DNA of 25,504 bases from JARRQB01 sp965368585 (GTDB lineage: Bacteria; Pseudomonadota; Gammaproteobacteria; Chromatiales; Chromatiaceae): the NCBI GenBank assembly GCA_965368585.1, contig CBDUNM010000059.1, positions 1 to 25,504 of the forward strand. Reading direction: 5' to 3'. This document shows positions 9,595-19,802 of the stretch, one piece after another. How positions within the stretch are numbered: the stretch's first letter is position 1; each line of letters starts with the position of its first letter. The translations under genes were made by a program, and so were the position numbers. Under the pieces are notes generated by a model. It did not search any database. It was not told where the DNA came from and was given only the letters and a program-made list of their open reading frames with translations.

Positions 9595-9623
9595 GTGACA
9601 GCGGTCAGACCGCACGCTACACT
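9595..9623 (+). promoter_or_regulatory. Candidate sigma-70 promoter for yhbY with a palindromic spacer
   Basis: A -35 GTGACA (9595-9600), a 17-bp spacer and a -10 TACACT (9618-9623) lie about 50 bp before the yhbY start. The spacer begins with a perfect inverted repeat, GCGGTC-A-GACCGC (9601-9613), which could bind a regulator or affect the divergent rlmE promoter. This is an eye match with no further support. Confidence 0.45.
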
Positions 9624-9679
9624 ACGCCCCCTGTTTCGCCCTCACATCCGCTGTTTTTCACACTTGAAGGATGAGACCC

Positions 9680-9979
9680 GTGACTTTGTCAGATTCGCAA
9701 AGGCGCCACCTCAGAGGCCTCGCGCATGCCCTTAAGCCCGTCGTCATAGTCGGCCAGCACGGGCTGCGCGAAGCGGTGTTGAACGAAATCGACCAGGCGC
9801 TAACGGTTCACGAGTTGATCAAGGTGCGCGTGGGCGCCGACGACCGGGATTCCCGCGCGGCCACGATCGAAGCCATCGTCGCCCAATGCGGGGCGCAAGT
9901 CGTGCAGCGTATCGGCCACATCGCCGTGCTGTTCCGCCGCAACGAGAAAAAACCCAAGGTGGCGCTTCCCTCGCGGTAA
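9680..9979 (+). CDS. yhbY: YhbY family (CRM domain) ribosome-associated RNA-binding protein
   Basis: The 99-residue protein is a single CRM domain, a small RNA-binding fold associated in E. coli with the pre-50S ribosome. The segments LRGLAHALKPVVIVGQHGLREAVLNEIDQAL and HELIKVRVG are typical, with the GQHGL turn replacing the common GxxGL loop. I start at GTG 9680, giving MTLSDSQRRHLRGLAH, which matches the usual MNLSxKQKxHLKGLAH and leaves AAGGA 8 nt upstream. An ATG at 9671 would overlap that ribosome-binding site. The gene is divergent from rlmE and converges on greA with only 8 bp between the two stop codons and no visible terminator. The conserved adjacency to greA and rlmE supports the call. 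Confidence 0.95.
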   Translation: MTLSDSQRRHLRGLAHALKPVVIVGQHGLREAVLNEIDQALTVHELIKVRVGADDRDSRAATIEAIVAQCGAQVVQRIGHIAVLFRRNEKKPKVALPSR

Positions 9980-9987
9980 GCGCCGGC

Positions 9988-10464
9988 CTACTCGTAACGG
10001 ACCTCGAGAACTTCGAACTCGCGCTGCCCGCCGGGCACGGTGAACTCCACCTCGTCACCCTCGCTCTTGCCGATCAGCGCGCGCGCGATCGGAGACGACA
10101 CTGAAATGAGGCCTTCGCGAATGTCCGCTTCGTCTTCACCGACGATCTTGTAGGTGTGTTCCTCGTCCGACTCGAGATCCAGGACGTCCACGGTCGCGCC
10201 GAAAACCACTTTTCCGCCTGCGTTCAAGGCAGCGACGTCGATGATCTGGGCGTTCGACAGTTTCCCTTCGATGTCGCGGATGCGGCCCTCGATGAACCCC
10301 TGCTGCTCGCGCGCCGCATGGTACTCGGCATTCTCCTTCAGATCACCGTGCGCCCTGGCCTCGGCAATGGCCTGGATCACGCGCGGACGCGCCACCGTTT
10401 TCAACTCGTTCAGTTCCTGACGCAACTTTTCGGCGCCATGGACCGTCATGGGAGTCTTACTCAT
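9988..10464 (-). CDS. greA: Transcription elongation factor GreA
   Basis: The 158-residue protein rescues backtracked RNA polymerase by stimulating transcript cleavage through the secondary channel. The N-terminal antiparallel coiled coil (about 1-75) carries the acidic tip DLKENAEYHAAREQQ, with Asp41 and Glu44 at the catalytic positions. The C-terminal FKBP-like domain ends with SPIARALIGKSEGDEVEFTVPGGQREFEVLEVRYE. It lies 22 bp after carB and is probably in the carAB transcript, an arrangement also known from Pseudomonas. The GAGAGAA stretch before ATG 10464 is an acceptable ribosome-binding site. Confidence 0.97.
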   Translation of the reverse strand: MSKTPMTVHGAEKLRQELNELKTVARPRVIQAIAEARAHGDLKENAEYHAAREQQGFIEGRIRDIEGKLSNAQIIDVAALNAGGKVVFGATVDVLDLESDEEHTYKIVGEDEADIREGLISVSSPIARALIGKSEGDEVEFTVPGGQREFEVLEVRYE

Positions 10465-10486
10465 AAGCCAATTCTCTCAACTCGTT

Positions 10487-13696
<3,210 letters not shown>

Positions 13697-13748
13697 GATC
13701 TACCGAGTTATCTGGGTTTTCTTTTGCGGCCGGTGCGCGGCGCGTGAT

Positions 13749-14906
13749 TCACGCGGCGTCGTGGTCAGCCGAATTCTTGCGCTGCTGCATCAACTCGACG
13801 AAATGATCGAACACCGGCGCCACGTCGTGCGGCCCGGGGCTGGCTTCAGGATGTCCTTGAAAGCCGAACGCGGGACGGTCGGTGCGATGCAGGCCTTGCA
13901 GGGAACCATCGAACAGGGACTTGTGGGTGACTCGCAGGTGCCCGGGCAGACCTTCCTGGTCCACGGCAAAGCCGTGATTCTGGCTGGATATCATCACGGT
14001 GTGGTCGGCCAGGTCCTGCACCGGATGGTTGGCACCGTGATGCCCGAACTTCATCTTGACCGTCTTCGCTCCGCTGGCGAGGCCCAACAGCTGATGGCCC
14101 AGGCAGATGCCGAAGGTCGGTAAGCCGCGTTCGACGATTTCGGCGATTGCCGCCACTGCATAGTCACAGGGCTCCGGGTCGCCGGGACCGTTGGATAAGA
14201 AGACCCCGTCGGGTTTCATCGCCAACACCGCAGCGGCAGTGGTTTGCGCCGGCACCACGGTCACCCGACAACCGCGGCTCACAAGCATGCGCAGGATATT
14301 GCGTTTCACACCATAGTCGAAGGCAACCACGTGGAACGCGTCGTCCTGTACCGCGTGCTCCGCATAACCCCGGCCCAGCTGCCAGGTTCCCCCGGACCAT
14401 TCGTAACTTTCCCGCGTACTCACTTCTTTCGCCAGATCCATCCCCTTCAGACCGGGAAATGCCCGCGCCGCGCTCAGCGCGGTGTCGTCGTCGGCGGCGG
14501 CGCCGGCCATCAGGCAACCGTTTTGCGCACCCTTTTCGCGCAGGATGCGCGTCAGCTTGCGGGTATCGATGTCGGCAATGGCGACCACGTCGTGGTCGCG
14601 CAGATAATCGTCCAACCTGCGGGTGTTGCGCCAGTTGCTGGCCGCCAGGGGCAAGTCGCGGATAATCAAACCCGCCGCGTGCACCAGCGACGCTTCTTCG
14701 TCTTCCGTGTTGGTGCCGGTGTTGCCGATATGCGGGTAGGTCAGGGTGACCAGTTGGCGGGCATAGGACGGATCGGTCAGGATTTCCTGGTAGCCCGTCA
14801 TTGCCGTGTTGAACACCACCTCGCCGACGCTTTGACCCGCGGCGCCGATCGAGCGTCCGCGAAACACGGTGCCGTCTTCAAGGACGAGAATAGCCTTTTC
14901 TGTCAT
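13749..14906 (-). CDS. carA: Carbamoyl-phosphate synthase small subunit (glutamine amidotransferase)
   Basis: The 385-residue subunit hydrolyses glutamine and passes ammonia to CarB. The N-terminal CarA domain (ILVLEDGTVFRGRSIGAAGQ, GEVVFNTAMTGYQEILTDPSY) is followed by a class I amidotransferase domain. Its triad is Cys268 in FGICLGHQ, and His352 and Glu354 in GHPEASPGPHD. I start at ATG 14906 because MTEKAILVLEDG matches the family; an in-frame GTG at 14951 would add 15 unrelated residues. A near-consensus promoter (15008-15036) gives a leader of about 95 nt. No dapB lies upstream, unlike in Pseudomonas; the upstream neighbour is trxC. Confidence 0.98.
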   Translation of the reverse strand: MTEKAILVLEDGTVFRGRSIGAAGQSVGEVVFNTAMTGYQEILTDPSYARQLVTLTYPHIGNTGTNTEDEEASLVHAAGLIIRDLPLAASNWRNTRRLDDYLRDHDVVAIADIDTRKLTRILREKGAQNGCLMAGAAADDDTALSAARAFPGLKGMDLAKEVSTRESYEWSGGTWQLGRGYAEHAVQDDAFHVVAFDYGVKRNILRMLVSRGCRVTVVPAQTTAAAVLAMKPDGVFLSNGPGDPEPCDYAVAAIAEIVERGLPTFGICLGHQLLGLASGAKTVKMKFGHHGANHPVQDLADHTVMISSQNHGFAVDQEGLPGHLRVTHKSLFDGSLQGLHRTDRPAFGFQGHPEASPGPHDVAPVFDHFVELMQQRKNSADHDAA

Positions 14907-15007
14907 TAGCTTACGCGCGCGCAAAAGAGCAGCCCGCGTATCGCAGACCACTCTGGATAGAGAGTCGTTAGTTGGACGTCAGGAAATCACCATACGCCGA
15001 AGCCGAA

Positions 15008-15036
15008 ATTTTACGTAAGGAGCGGCCTCATGTCCA
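15008..15036 (-). promoter_or_regulatory. Candidate sigma-70 promoter for carA-carB-greA
   Basis: On the minus strand a -35 TGGACA (15036-15031) and a -10 TAAAAT (15013-15008) each match the consensus at five of six positions with a 17-bp spacer. The predicted start is near 15001, about 95 nt before the carA ATG. The promoter begins 12 bp after the trxC stop, so carAB need not depend on trxC transcription. I did not recognise an ArgR box or a pyrimidine attenuator in the leader. Confidence 0.6.
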
Positions 15037-15048
15037 TGCGCGGTCGGG

Positions 15049-15486
15049 TTATTTCAGGTGTTGGCGCGCCCAACCCACGATCGAGCCGGCATCCATGGCG
15101 CCCGAGACGCGGGCGGTTTCCCGGCCACCGGAAAACATCACCATGGTCGGGATACTGCGTATACCCAGCTGACCGGCGAATTCCTGCGCCTGCTCGGTAT
15201 TGAGTTTCAACAACCGCATGGTGGGCTCCAGCGTTCTCGCCGCCTGCTCGAAGGCCGGCGCCATCATCTTGCACGGACCGCACCACGGCGCCCAGAAATC
15301 GACCAGCAACGGCACGTCACTGCGTTCGATTTGCCGTCGCAAGGCCGCGTCGTCAACCGTCAGGGGCTTGCCGTCGAACAGGGGCGCGCGGCATTTACCG
15401 CAGCGGCCGGCATCGTCAAGACGCTGTGCAGGCAACCGGTTGACGCCGCCGCAACCCGGACAAACGACGTGAAGGGAGTTTTGCAT
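15049..15486 (-). CDS. trxC: Thioredoxin 2 (zinc-binding thioredoxin TrxC)
   Basis: The 145-residue protein joins an N-terminal zinc finger to a thioredoxin domain. The zinc ligands are Cys9 and Cys12 (CPGC) and Cys29 and Cys32 (CGKC). The thioredoxin active site is WCGPC with Cys69 and Cys72, and the cis-proline segment is IRSIPTMVMF. TrxC is a cytosolic disulfide reductase, induced by oxidative stress in E. coli. Here it diverges from a CnoX-like gene across about 160 bp and precedes carA on the same strand. The ribosome-binding site before ATG 15486 is weak. Whether OxyR controls it cannot be judged from the spacer by eye. Confidence 0.96.
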   Translation of the reverse strand: MQNSLHVVCPGCGGVNRLPAQRLDDAGRCGKCRAPLFDGKPLTVDDAALRRQIERSDVPLLVDFWAPWCGPCKMMAPAFEQAARTLEPTMRLLKLNTEQAQEFAGQLGIRSIPTMVMFSGGRETARVSGAMDAGSIVGWARQHLK

Positions 15487-15648
15487 ATTAGTAATCCGTT
15501 AAACGCTTAACATTATTTTCACAAATGGGTCTCGCCGGGCAAGATTCAAGGACCGCGAGCAACACGCCGGGATTGCAATCGCGCTAAGATCCCCCAATTT
15601 CGCGTTGAAGAACGTCGGCGACCATTTTGCACGCAAGGAATTTTATCG

Positions 15649-16506
15649 ATGCCAGACTCTCCCTATATCGTTGAGGTCACCCGTGAAAACTATCAACAGG
15701 TTATGGAGGCCTCTTTTCAAGTTCCGGTGCTGCTCGACTTCTGGGCCAGCTGGTGCCAACCCTGCCAGGTCTTGATGCCCATACTCGCCAGCCTCGCGAA
15801 CCAATACGGCGGCAAATTTCTGTTGGGCAAACTGAACACCGAGGAGGAGCAGGAAATCGCCGCGCAATTCGGAATTCGCAGCATTCCCACCGTTAAATTG
15901 TTCCGCAACGGCCAACCTGTGGACGAATTCTTGGGCGCACTGCCCGAAGCGGAAATTCGCAGTTTCCTCGACCAACACCTGCCGAGAGCCTCTGACGCCA
16001 TCGGGCAACGGGCGGAAGAAATGCTGCGGGCCGGTAACGGCGATGCCGCGGCCGCACTGTTGCGGCAGGCGCGGCAAGACGACCCGGACAATCACCACCT
16101 CACTGTCGTGCTCGCGCGGGCGCTGGCCGCAAGCGGTGACGTAACGGCGGCGAAAGCCACGCTGGACGAACTGCCGCCGGCCGAACAGGATAAGCCGGAA
16201 GCGGTCGCCTTGCGCAACCAGTTGTATTTCGACGCGCTGATTGCAACGGCGCCCGCGCCGGTTGAACTGGAAAACCGCCTGGCCGCGGACGACGCTGACA
16301 GCGAAGCGCGCTTTCTGCTGGCGGCACACAAGGTCGTCGCGCAGGACTACGACGCCGCCACGGAGTTGCTGCTGGAACTGATGCGCAAAGACCGCGCTTA
16401 TGGCGAAGACGCCGCGCGACTGACGCTGGTAAAAATATTCGATCTGTTGGGCGACGATCCCCGGGTCTCCCGGTACCGCAGCCAGATGTCCAGACTGCTC
16501 TACTGA
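15649..16506 (+). CDS. CnoX/YbbN-like thioredoxin-TPR chaperedoxin with a CQPC active site
   Basis: The 285-residue protein has an N-terminal thioredoxin domain (about 1-112) and a C-terminal TPR-like helical domain (about 113-285). The active site is WCQPC with Cys36 and Cys39, and the cis-proline loop is IRSIPTVKLF. This is the architecture of E. coli YbbN (CnoX), a holdase linked to GroEL and hypochlorous acid stress. E. coli CnoX lacks the full CxxC motif, while both cysteines are kept here, so reductase activity is plausible. AAGGA lies 9 nt before ATG 15649. The gene diverges from trxC and its stop overlaps the trmO 3' end by 7 bp. Confidence 0.9.
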   Translation: MPDSPYIVEVTRENYQQVMEASFQVPVLLDFWASWCQPCQVLMPILASLANQYGGKFLLGKLNTEEEQEIAAQFGIRSIPTVKLFRNGQPVDEFLGALPEAEIRSFLDQHLPRASDAIGQRAEEMLRAGNGDAAAALLRQARQDDPDNHHLTVVLARALAASGDVTAAKATLDELPPAEQDKPEAVALRNQLYFDALIATAPAPVELENRLAADDADSEARFLLAAHKVVAQDYDAATELLLELMRKDRAYGEDAARLTLVKIFDLLGDDPRVSRYRSQMSRLLY

Positions 16507-17219
16507 GCGCCCGCCGCCACGGCAACGATCTGGACAACCTCCGCTGTATCGTTGCGCACGCGGAAACGGACGTCGAAATCGATCAGTTGCAGCCCGTAGA
16601 CGCGTTCCTCATCACGGGTCGCACGATAGGCCGGCCGCGGATCCAGCGCCAGCGAAGCGGCGATCAGGGTCAACAGCGCGTCGTCGATCTGCAGTTTCCC
16701 GACTGCGTCGAGCGCCGCCGGGGAGAATTTCACGTCGAGCCGGCGCGCGGGCGCCTGGTCTGCATACCCGCCCCGCGCGGCGGGAAGCGAATCGGCATAA
16801 GGAAGATAGGGCTTGATATCGAACACGGGTGTATCATCCACGATATCCAGGCCGCGTACCCGCAAACGCGCGCCATGAGAGAGATCGACATCCAGTAGCT
16901 CGAGTACCGAAAGCCCCAGGTGATTGGGCCGGAAGGGAGAGCGGCTGGCGAAGACTCCGCGGGTGGTATTACCGCCCAAGCGCGGTGGCCGGACCCGGGG
17001 CCGCCAGCCCTGGTCGATCACGGCGTGGAACAAGAATGTCACCCAGATATGCGAAAAATCGGACAACCCGTCAAACATTTCGGGCCGGTCGAAAGACGGC
17101 AGCATTTCGATCCAGCCTTCTGCGGACGGCGCCAGACCCGGCTGGCGTGGGATGCCGAATCGCTGACGATAGGGAGAGCGGACGGTGCCGATCACCGTCA
17201 GATTGTATCGAGTCAGCAT
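16500..17219 (-). CDS. trmO: tRNA (N6-threonylcarbamoyladenosine37-N6)-methyltransferase TrmO
   Basis: The 239-residue protein (TsaA/YaeB family) methylates t6A37 to m6t6A37 in certain threonine tRNAs, using SAM bound in a beta-barrel fold. Family motifs are IGTVRSPYRQRFGIPRQPGL, FSHIWVTFLFH, GVFASRSPFRPNHLGLSVLEL and the C-terminal GLDIVDDTPVFDIKPYLPYADS. The last about 80 residues, including FDVRFRVRNDTAEVV, are the smaller C-terminal domain. I start at ATG 17219 (MLTRYNLTVIGTVRSP) with AGGTTAG about 8 nt upstream; the frame is open to 17318 but the extra 33 residues are unconserved. It is tail-to-tail with the CnoX-like gene. Confidence 0.95.
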   Translation of the reverse strand: MLTRYNLTVIGTVRSPYRQRFGIPRQPGLAPSAEGWIEMLPSFDRPEMFDGLSDFSHIWVTFLFHAVIDQGWRPRVRPPRLGGNTTRGVFASRSPFRPNHLGLSVLELLDVDLSHGARLRVRGLDIVDDTPVFDIKPYLPYADSLPAARGGYADQAPARRLDVKFSPAALDAVGKLQIDDALLTLIAASLALDPRPAYRATRDEERVYGLQLIDFDVRFRVRNDTAEVVQIVAVAAGAQ

Positions 17220-17653
17220 CGTATTTCTAACCTGAAGCTGCGAATTGACGAGCACAATGGGGCCGCTGGGGTTCAACCCGACCCGGCGAGACACTAAGGT
17301 TAGCGCGGGCCAGAGCATCCGGAAATACTAATTACCGGGTCGTTCCGGAACGCCAGTCCGAAGGTGGGAGAAAAGTAGATCGCGGGAAGCGCACTGAATC
17401 CGGCACGACAAACAGCGCACACCCATGTGCAACCCTGCCGATCAGACGGGTCGCCGGTCGTAACCGGTTGCGTGATGGCCAATCCGAACAAACGTTTCGC
17501 TTTCGTGACCGATATTCCCAATGCACAAGCAGAGCATGACGTACCGCAGCGGTAACAAATTGTCGCTACTCAGTCGGATCATTGTTCGACGCGCCTTCGC
17601 CCTGGCTGGAACTTTGGTCAAAGGTCCCGCGATTCGCCAGTTCGATAGCACGC
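17220..17653 (+). other. 434-bp gene-poor spacer between trmO and the GGDEF-EAL gene
   Basis: This divergent spacer must hold the promoters for trmO and the signalling gene, but I see no convincing -35/-10 pair in it. Minus-strand frames of about 60-73 codons occur (17300-17521, 17332-17526), with no recognisable similarity and no clear ribosome-binding site. A perfect 12-bp palindrome, CGTTCCGGAACG, lies at 17341-17352. In-frame TTG at 17582 could extend the downstream protein by 24 residues. I found no RNA gene here. Confidence 0.5.
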
Positions 17654-19429
17654 ATGCCTAGCGATCCACCGGAAAACGAGCCTTGGTCCGATGAAGCAAA
17701 CATACCTTCATCGCACTATTTAAAGCTCAAGGCACGTTACAAACGCCTGCGGAGGATTTTCGACGGTTCCTACGACCCCAGTATCGTCGTCGATCTCGAA
17801 ACCAACACCATTATTGAATGCAATGCGAAGGCGATATCGATTTTCGACTGCCGCAGAGGTGAGGATTTCGCCGTCATCACCAGTCGGTTCGTAGAAAACG
17901 CCGAGCGGCCGTTCAGTACCTTTCTCGACGAAGTGTTGCTCACCGGCTACGGCTACACTGAAGATTTTCCCTACAGCGACGACGCGGACTGCGTTAGTGT
18001 TGCGCTTGCGGCGTCGGTGCTCGATATCGGCAAGCGCCGCCTCTTGTCGTTCACCGTACGGGATATCAGCGAACGTAAACGTTTCGAATCCAAGATCCAG
18101 CATCTTGCCTACCACGACGCTTTGACCAACCTGCCGAACCGTGCCCTGCTGAAGGACCGTATCAAGAATGCGCTGGCGCGCGCCAAGCGCAGCGGTGAAA
18201 CCGGCGCACTGTTGTTTCTCGATCTGGACAATTTCAAGCGTATCAACGATTCGCTCGGTCATTCGATCGGCGACAAACTGCTCCAGAAACTGGCAGTCAG
18301 ACTGACCGGTGCGCTGCGTGCCGAGGACACGGTCGCCCGCCTGGGCGGCGACGAGTTCGTCGTGCTGGTCGAGCGGTTGGGCAGAATGCCGGACGAACTG
18401 CGGGAACGCGTCGCCGAGATCGCCACCAAGATTCGTGTGTCGGTGTCGCGACCCTACCGCATCGAGGGTCATGAGCTGCTGGCTACCGCGAGCATCGGCG
18501 CGGTCACCTACCCCGCCGATGGCGATAACGTCGACCTGCTCCTGCGACACGCGGACATGGCGATGTACCACGCCAAGGACGCCGGGCGCGATGCCACCCG
18601 GTCTTTCGCCCCCGCCATGGACGAGGTGGTCGGCCAACGCCTGCGGGTGGAGAACGAACTGCGGCAAGCACTGCGCGGCGATAGGCTGTTTCTGCACTAC
18701 CAACCAGTGATGACACTGCGCGATAACACCATGGCGGGCGCCGAGATACTTCTGCGCTGGCGGCGCGGCGACGGCGAACTGGTCACGCCGTCGGATTTCC
18801 TGCCACAGATCGACGACCACAATCTGATCATCAAGGTCGCCGACTGGGTACTGGTGGAGGTCTGCCGTATATTGGCTGCCTGGCAGGATACGCCGCTACT
18901 GGCCTATCCGGGTTATCTTTCGGTGAACCTTAGCCACTTGCAGTTTCAACAAAACGACTTCAATGACCGTGTCCGGCAATTGTTGCTGGAAACCGGCGCC
19001 GACCCCAAGCTGTTGCAGTTCGAATTGACGGAGAGCGCCATCGATCGCGATGTACACAATGTCCGGCAGAAAATGACGCAATTGCGTGACCTGGGCATAC
19101 GTTTCGCGATCGATGACTTCGGCACGGGGTCGTCGTCGCTGGCATCGCTCAAAGAACTGCCGTTGGACACGTTGAAAATCGACCGGTCGTTTGTAAGCCA
19201 TCTGACCACCGACCCGAACGACGAAGCTATCGTGGAGGCCGTGCTGTCGTTGGCCCGTCACTTTAAGCTGAGCGTCATCGCGGAAGGAGTCGAAAATCGC
19301 GAGCAATTGACCTTCCTACGCGATCGCGGTTGCGAATACTACCAGGGAATACTGGCACGACCACCGCTGGCCGAGCATGAGTTCGTCGAAGAATTGGTGC
19401 ACTACGCGGCGCTGCGCGATAAGCGCTGA
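17654..19429 (+). CDS. PAS-GGDEF-EAL cyclic-di-GMP signalling protein
   Basis: The 591-residue protein (from ATG 17654) has a PAS-like sensory domain (about 35-135), a GGDEF domain and an EAL domain, with no membrane segment. The diguanylate cyclase motif RLGGDEF is intact (GGDEF at 231-235). An inhibitory-site RxxD (RAED, 222-225) lies five residues upstream. In the EAL domain the signature is EIL (364-366) instead of EAL, but the metal Glu is kept. Other catalytic residues are also present: Asn425, Glu460, Asp487-Asp488 (DDFGTG), Lys508, AEGVE and YYQG. Both activities are therefore possible. The start is uncertain: TTG at 17582 is open in frame, and neither start has a strong ribosome-binding site. 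Confidence 0.93.
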   Translation: MPSDPPENEPWSDEANIPSSHYLKLKARYKRLRRIFDGSYDPSIVVDLETNTIIECNAKAISIFDCRRGEDFAVITSRFVENAERPFSTFLDEVLLTGYGYTEDFPYSDDADCVSVALAASVLDIGKRRLLSFTVRDISERKRFESKIQHLAYHDALTNLPNRALLKDRIKNALARAKRSGETGALLFLDLDNFKRINDSLGHSIGDKLLQKLAVRLTGALRAEDTVARLGGDEFVVLVERLGRMPDELRERVAEIATKIRVSVSRPYRIEGHELLATASIGAVTYPADGDNVDLLLRHADMAMYHAKDAGRDATRSFAPAMDEVVGQRLRVENELRQALRGDRLFLHYQPVMTLRDNTMAGAEILLRWRRGDGELVTPSDFLPQIDDHNLIIKVADWVLVEVCRILAAWQDTPLLAYPGYLSVNLSHLQFQQNDFNDRVRQLLLETGADPKLLQFELTESAIDRDVHNVRQKMTQLRDLGIRFAIDDFGTGSSSLASLKELPLDTLKIDRSFVSHLTTDPNDEAIVEAVLSLARHFKLSVIAEGVENREQLTFLRDRGCEYYQGILARPPLAEHEFVEELVHYAALRDKR

Positions 19430-19516
19430 AAACCGACTTCGCGCACCGGGAGATAGCACAGACAGCTGTCGTAAGCGGCGACCGATAGTGCCGTCGCCAG
19501 CACGGTTGCGCTCGAC

Positions 19517-19711
19517 CTACGACCGTTGCAATCGAGCGCGACACGATGCGAGCCGGTGGCAGTAAAACCGGGCCATCGCCTTTTCGCAGGCGCAGTCTCC
19601 GTCGTAACCGATCTCGCCCACGCGCGCTTTCATATGAGCAATCTCTTCGCGCAGCCGTTGAGTATCCTGGCCGGAGCGGGGTTTAACCCCGCTATGATAG
19701 GTGTGCAGCAT
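19517..19711 (-). CDS. Small Cys-containing hypothetical protein (64 residues)
   Basis: The reading frame is short but looks real. GAAGG lies 9 nt before ATG 19711, and the product has a helical, charged middle (RLREEIAHMKARVGEIG) followed by GYDGDCACEKAMARFYCHRLASCRARL. The cysteines are at 40, 42, 51 and 57. The pattern EIGxDGDCAxEKAxxR resembles short uncharacterised proteins I have seen in other proteobacteria, but I cannot name a family. The gene sits between the 3' end of the GGDEF-EAL gene and the end of the antiporter gene, transcribed in the same direction as the latter, 91 bp beyond its stop. It has no predicted membrane segment or signal peptide. Its function is unknown. Confidence 0.5.
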   Translation of the reverse strand: MLHTYHSGVKPRSGQDTQRLREEIAHMKARVGEIGYDGDCACEKAMARFYCHRLASCRARLQRS

Positions 19712-19802
19712 CTAGAGTTGCCTTCATGCGTTGCTTTGATTTGTTCGTCTAGACATGATGTCTGGACTCCAGTGTTCTGAGTCATGACCCAGGAGGGCAG
19801 AG

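Noticed and set aside
17300..17526. Short minus-strand frames in the trmO-GGDEF spacer
   Set aside because: They have no convincing ribosome-binding site, no family similarity and overlap each other in different frames.
17720..18820. 366-codon minus-strand frame opposite the GGDEF-EAL gene
   Set aside because: Antisense shadow; the plus-strand protein has full domain motifs.
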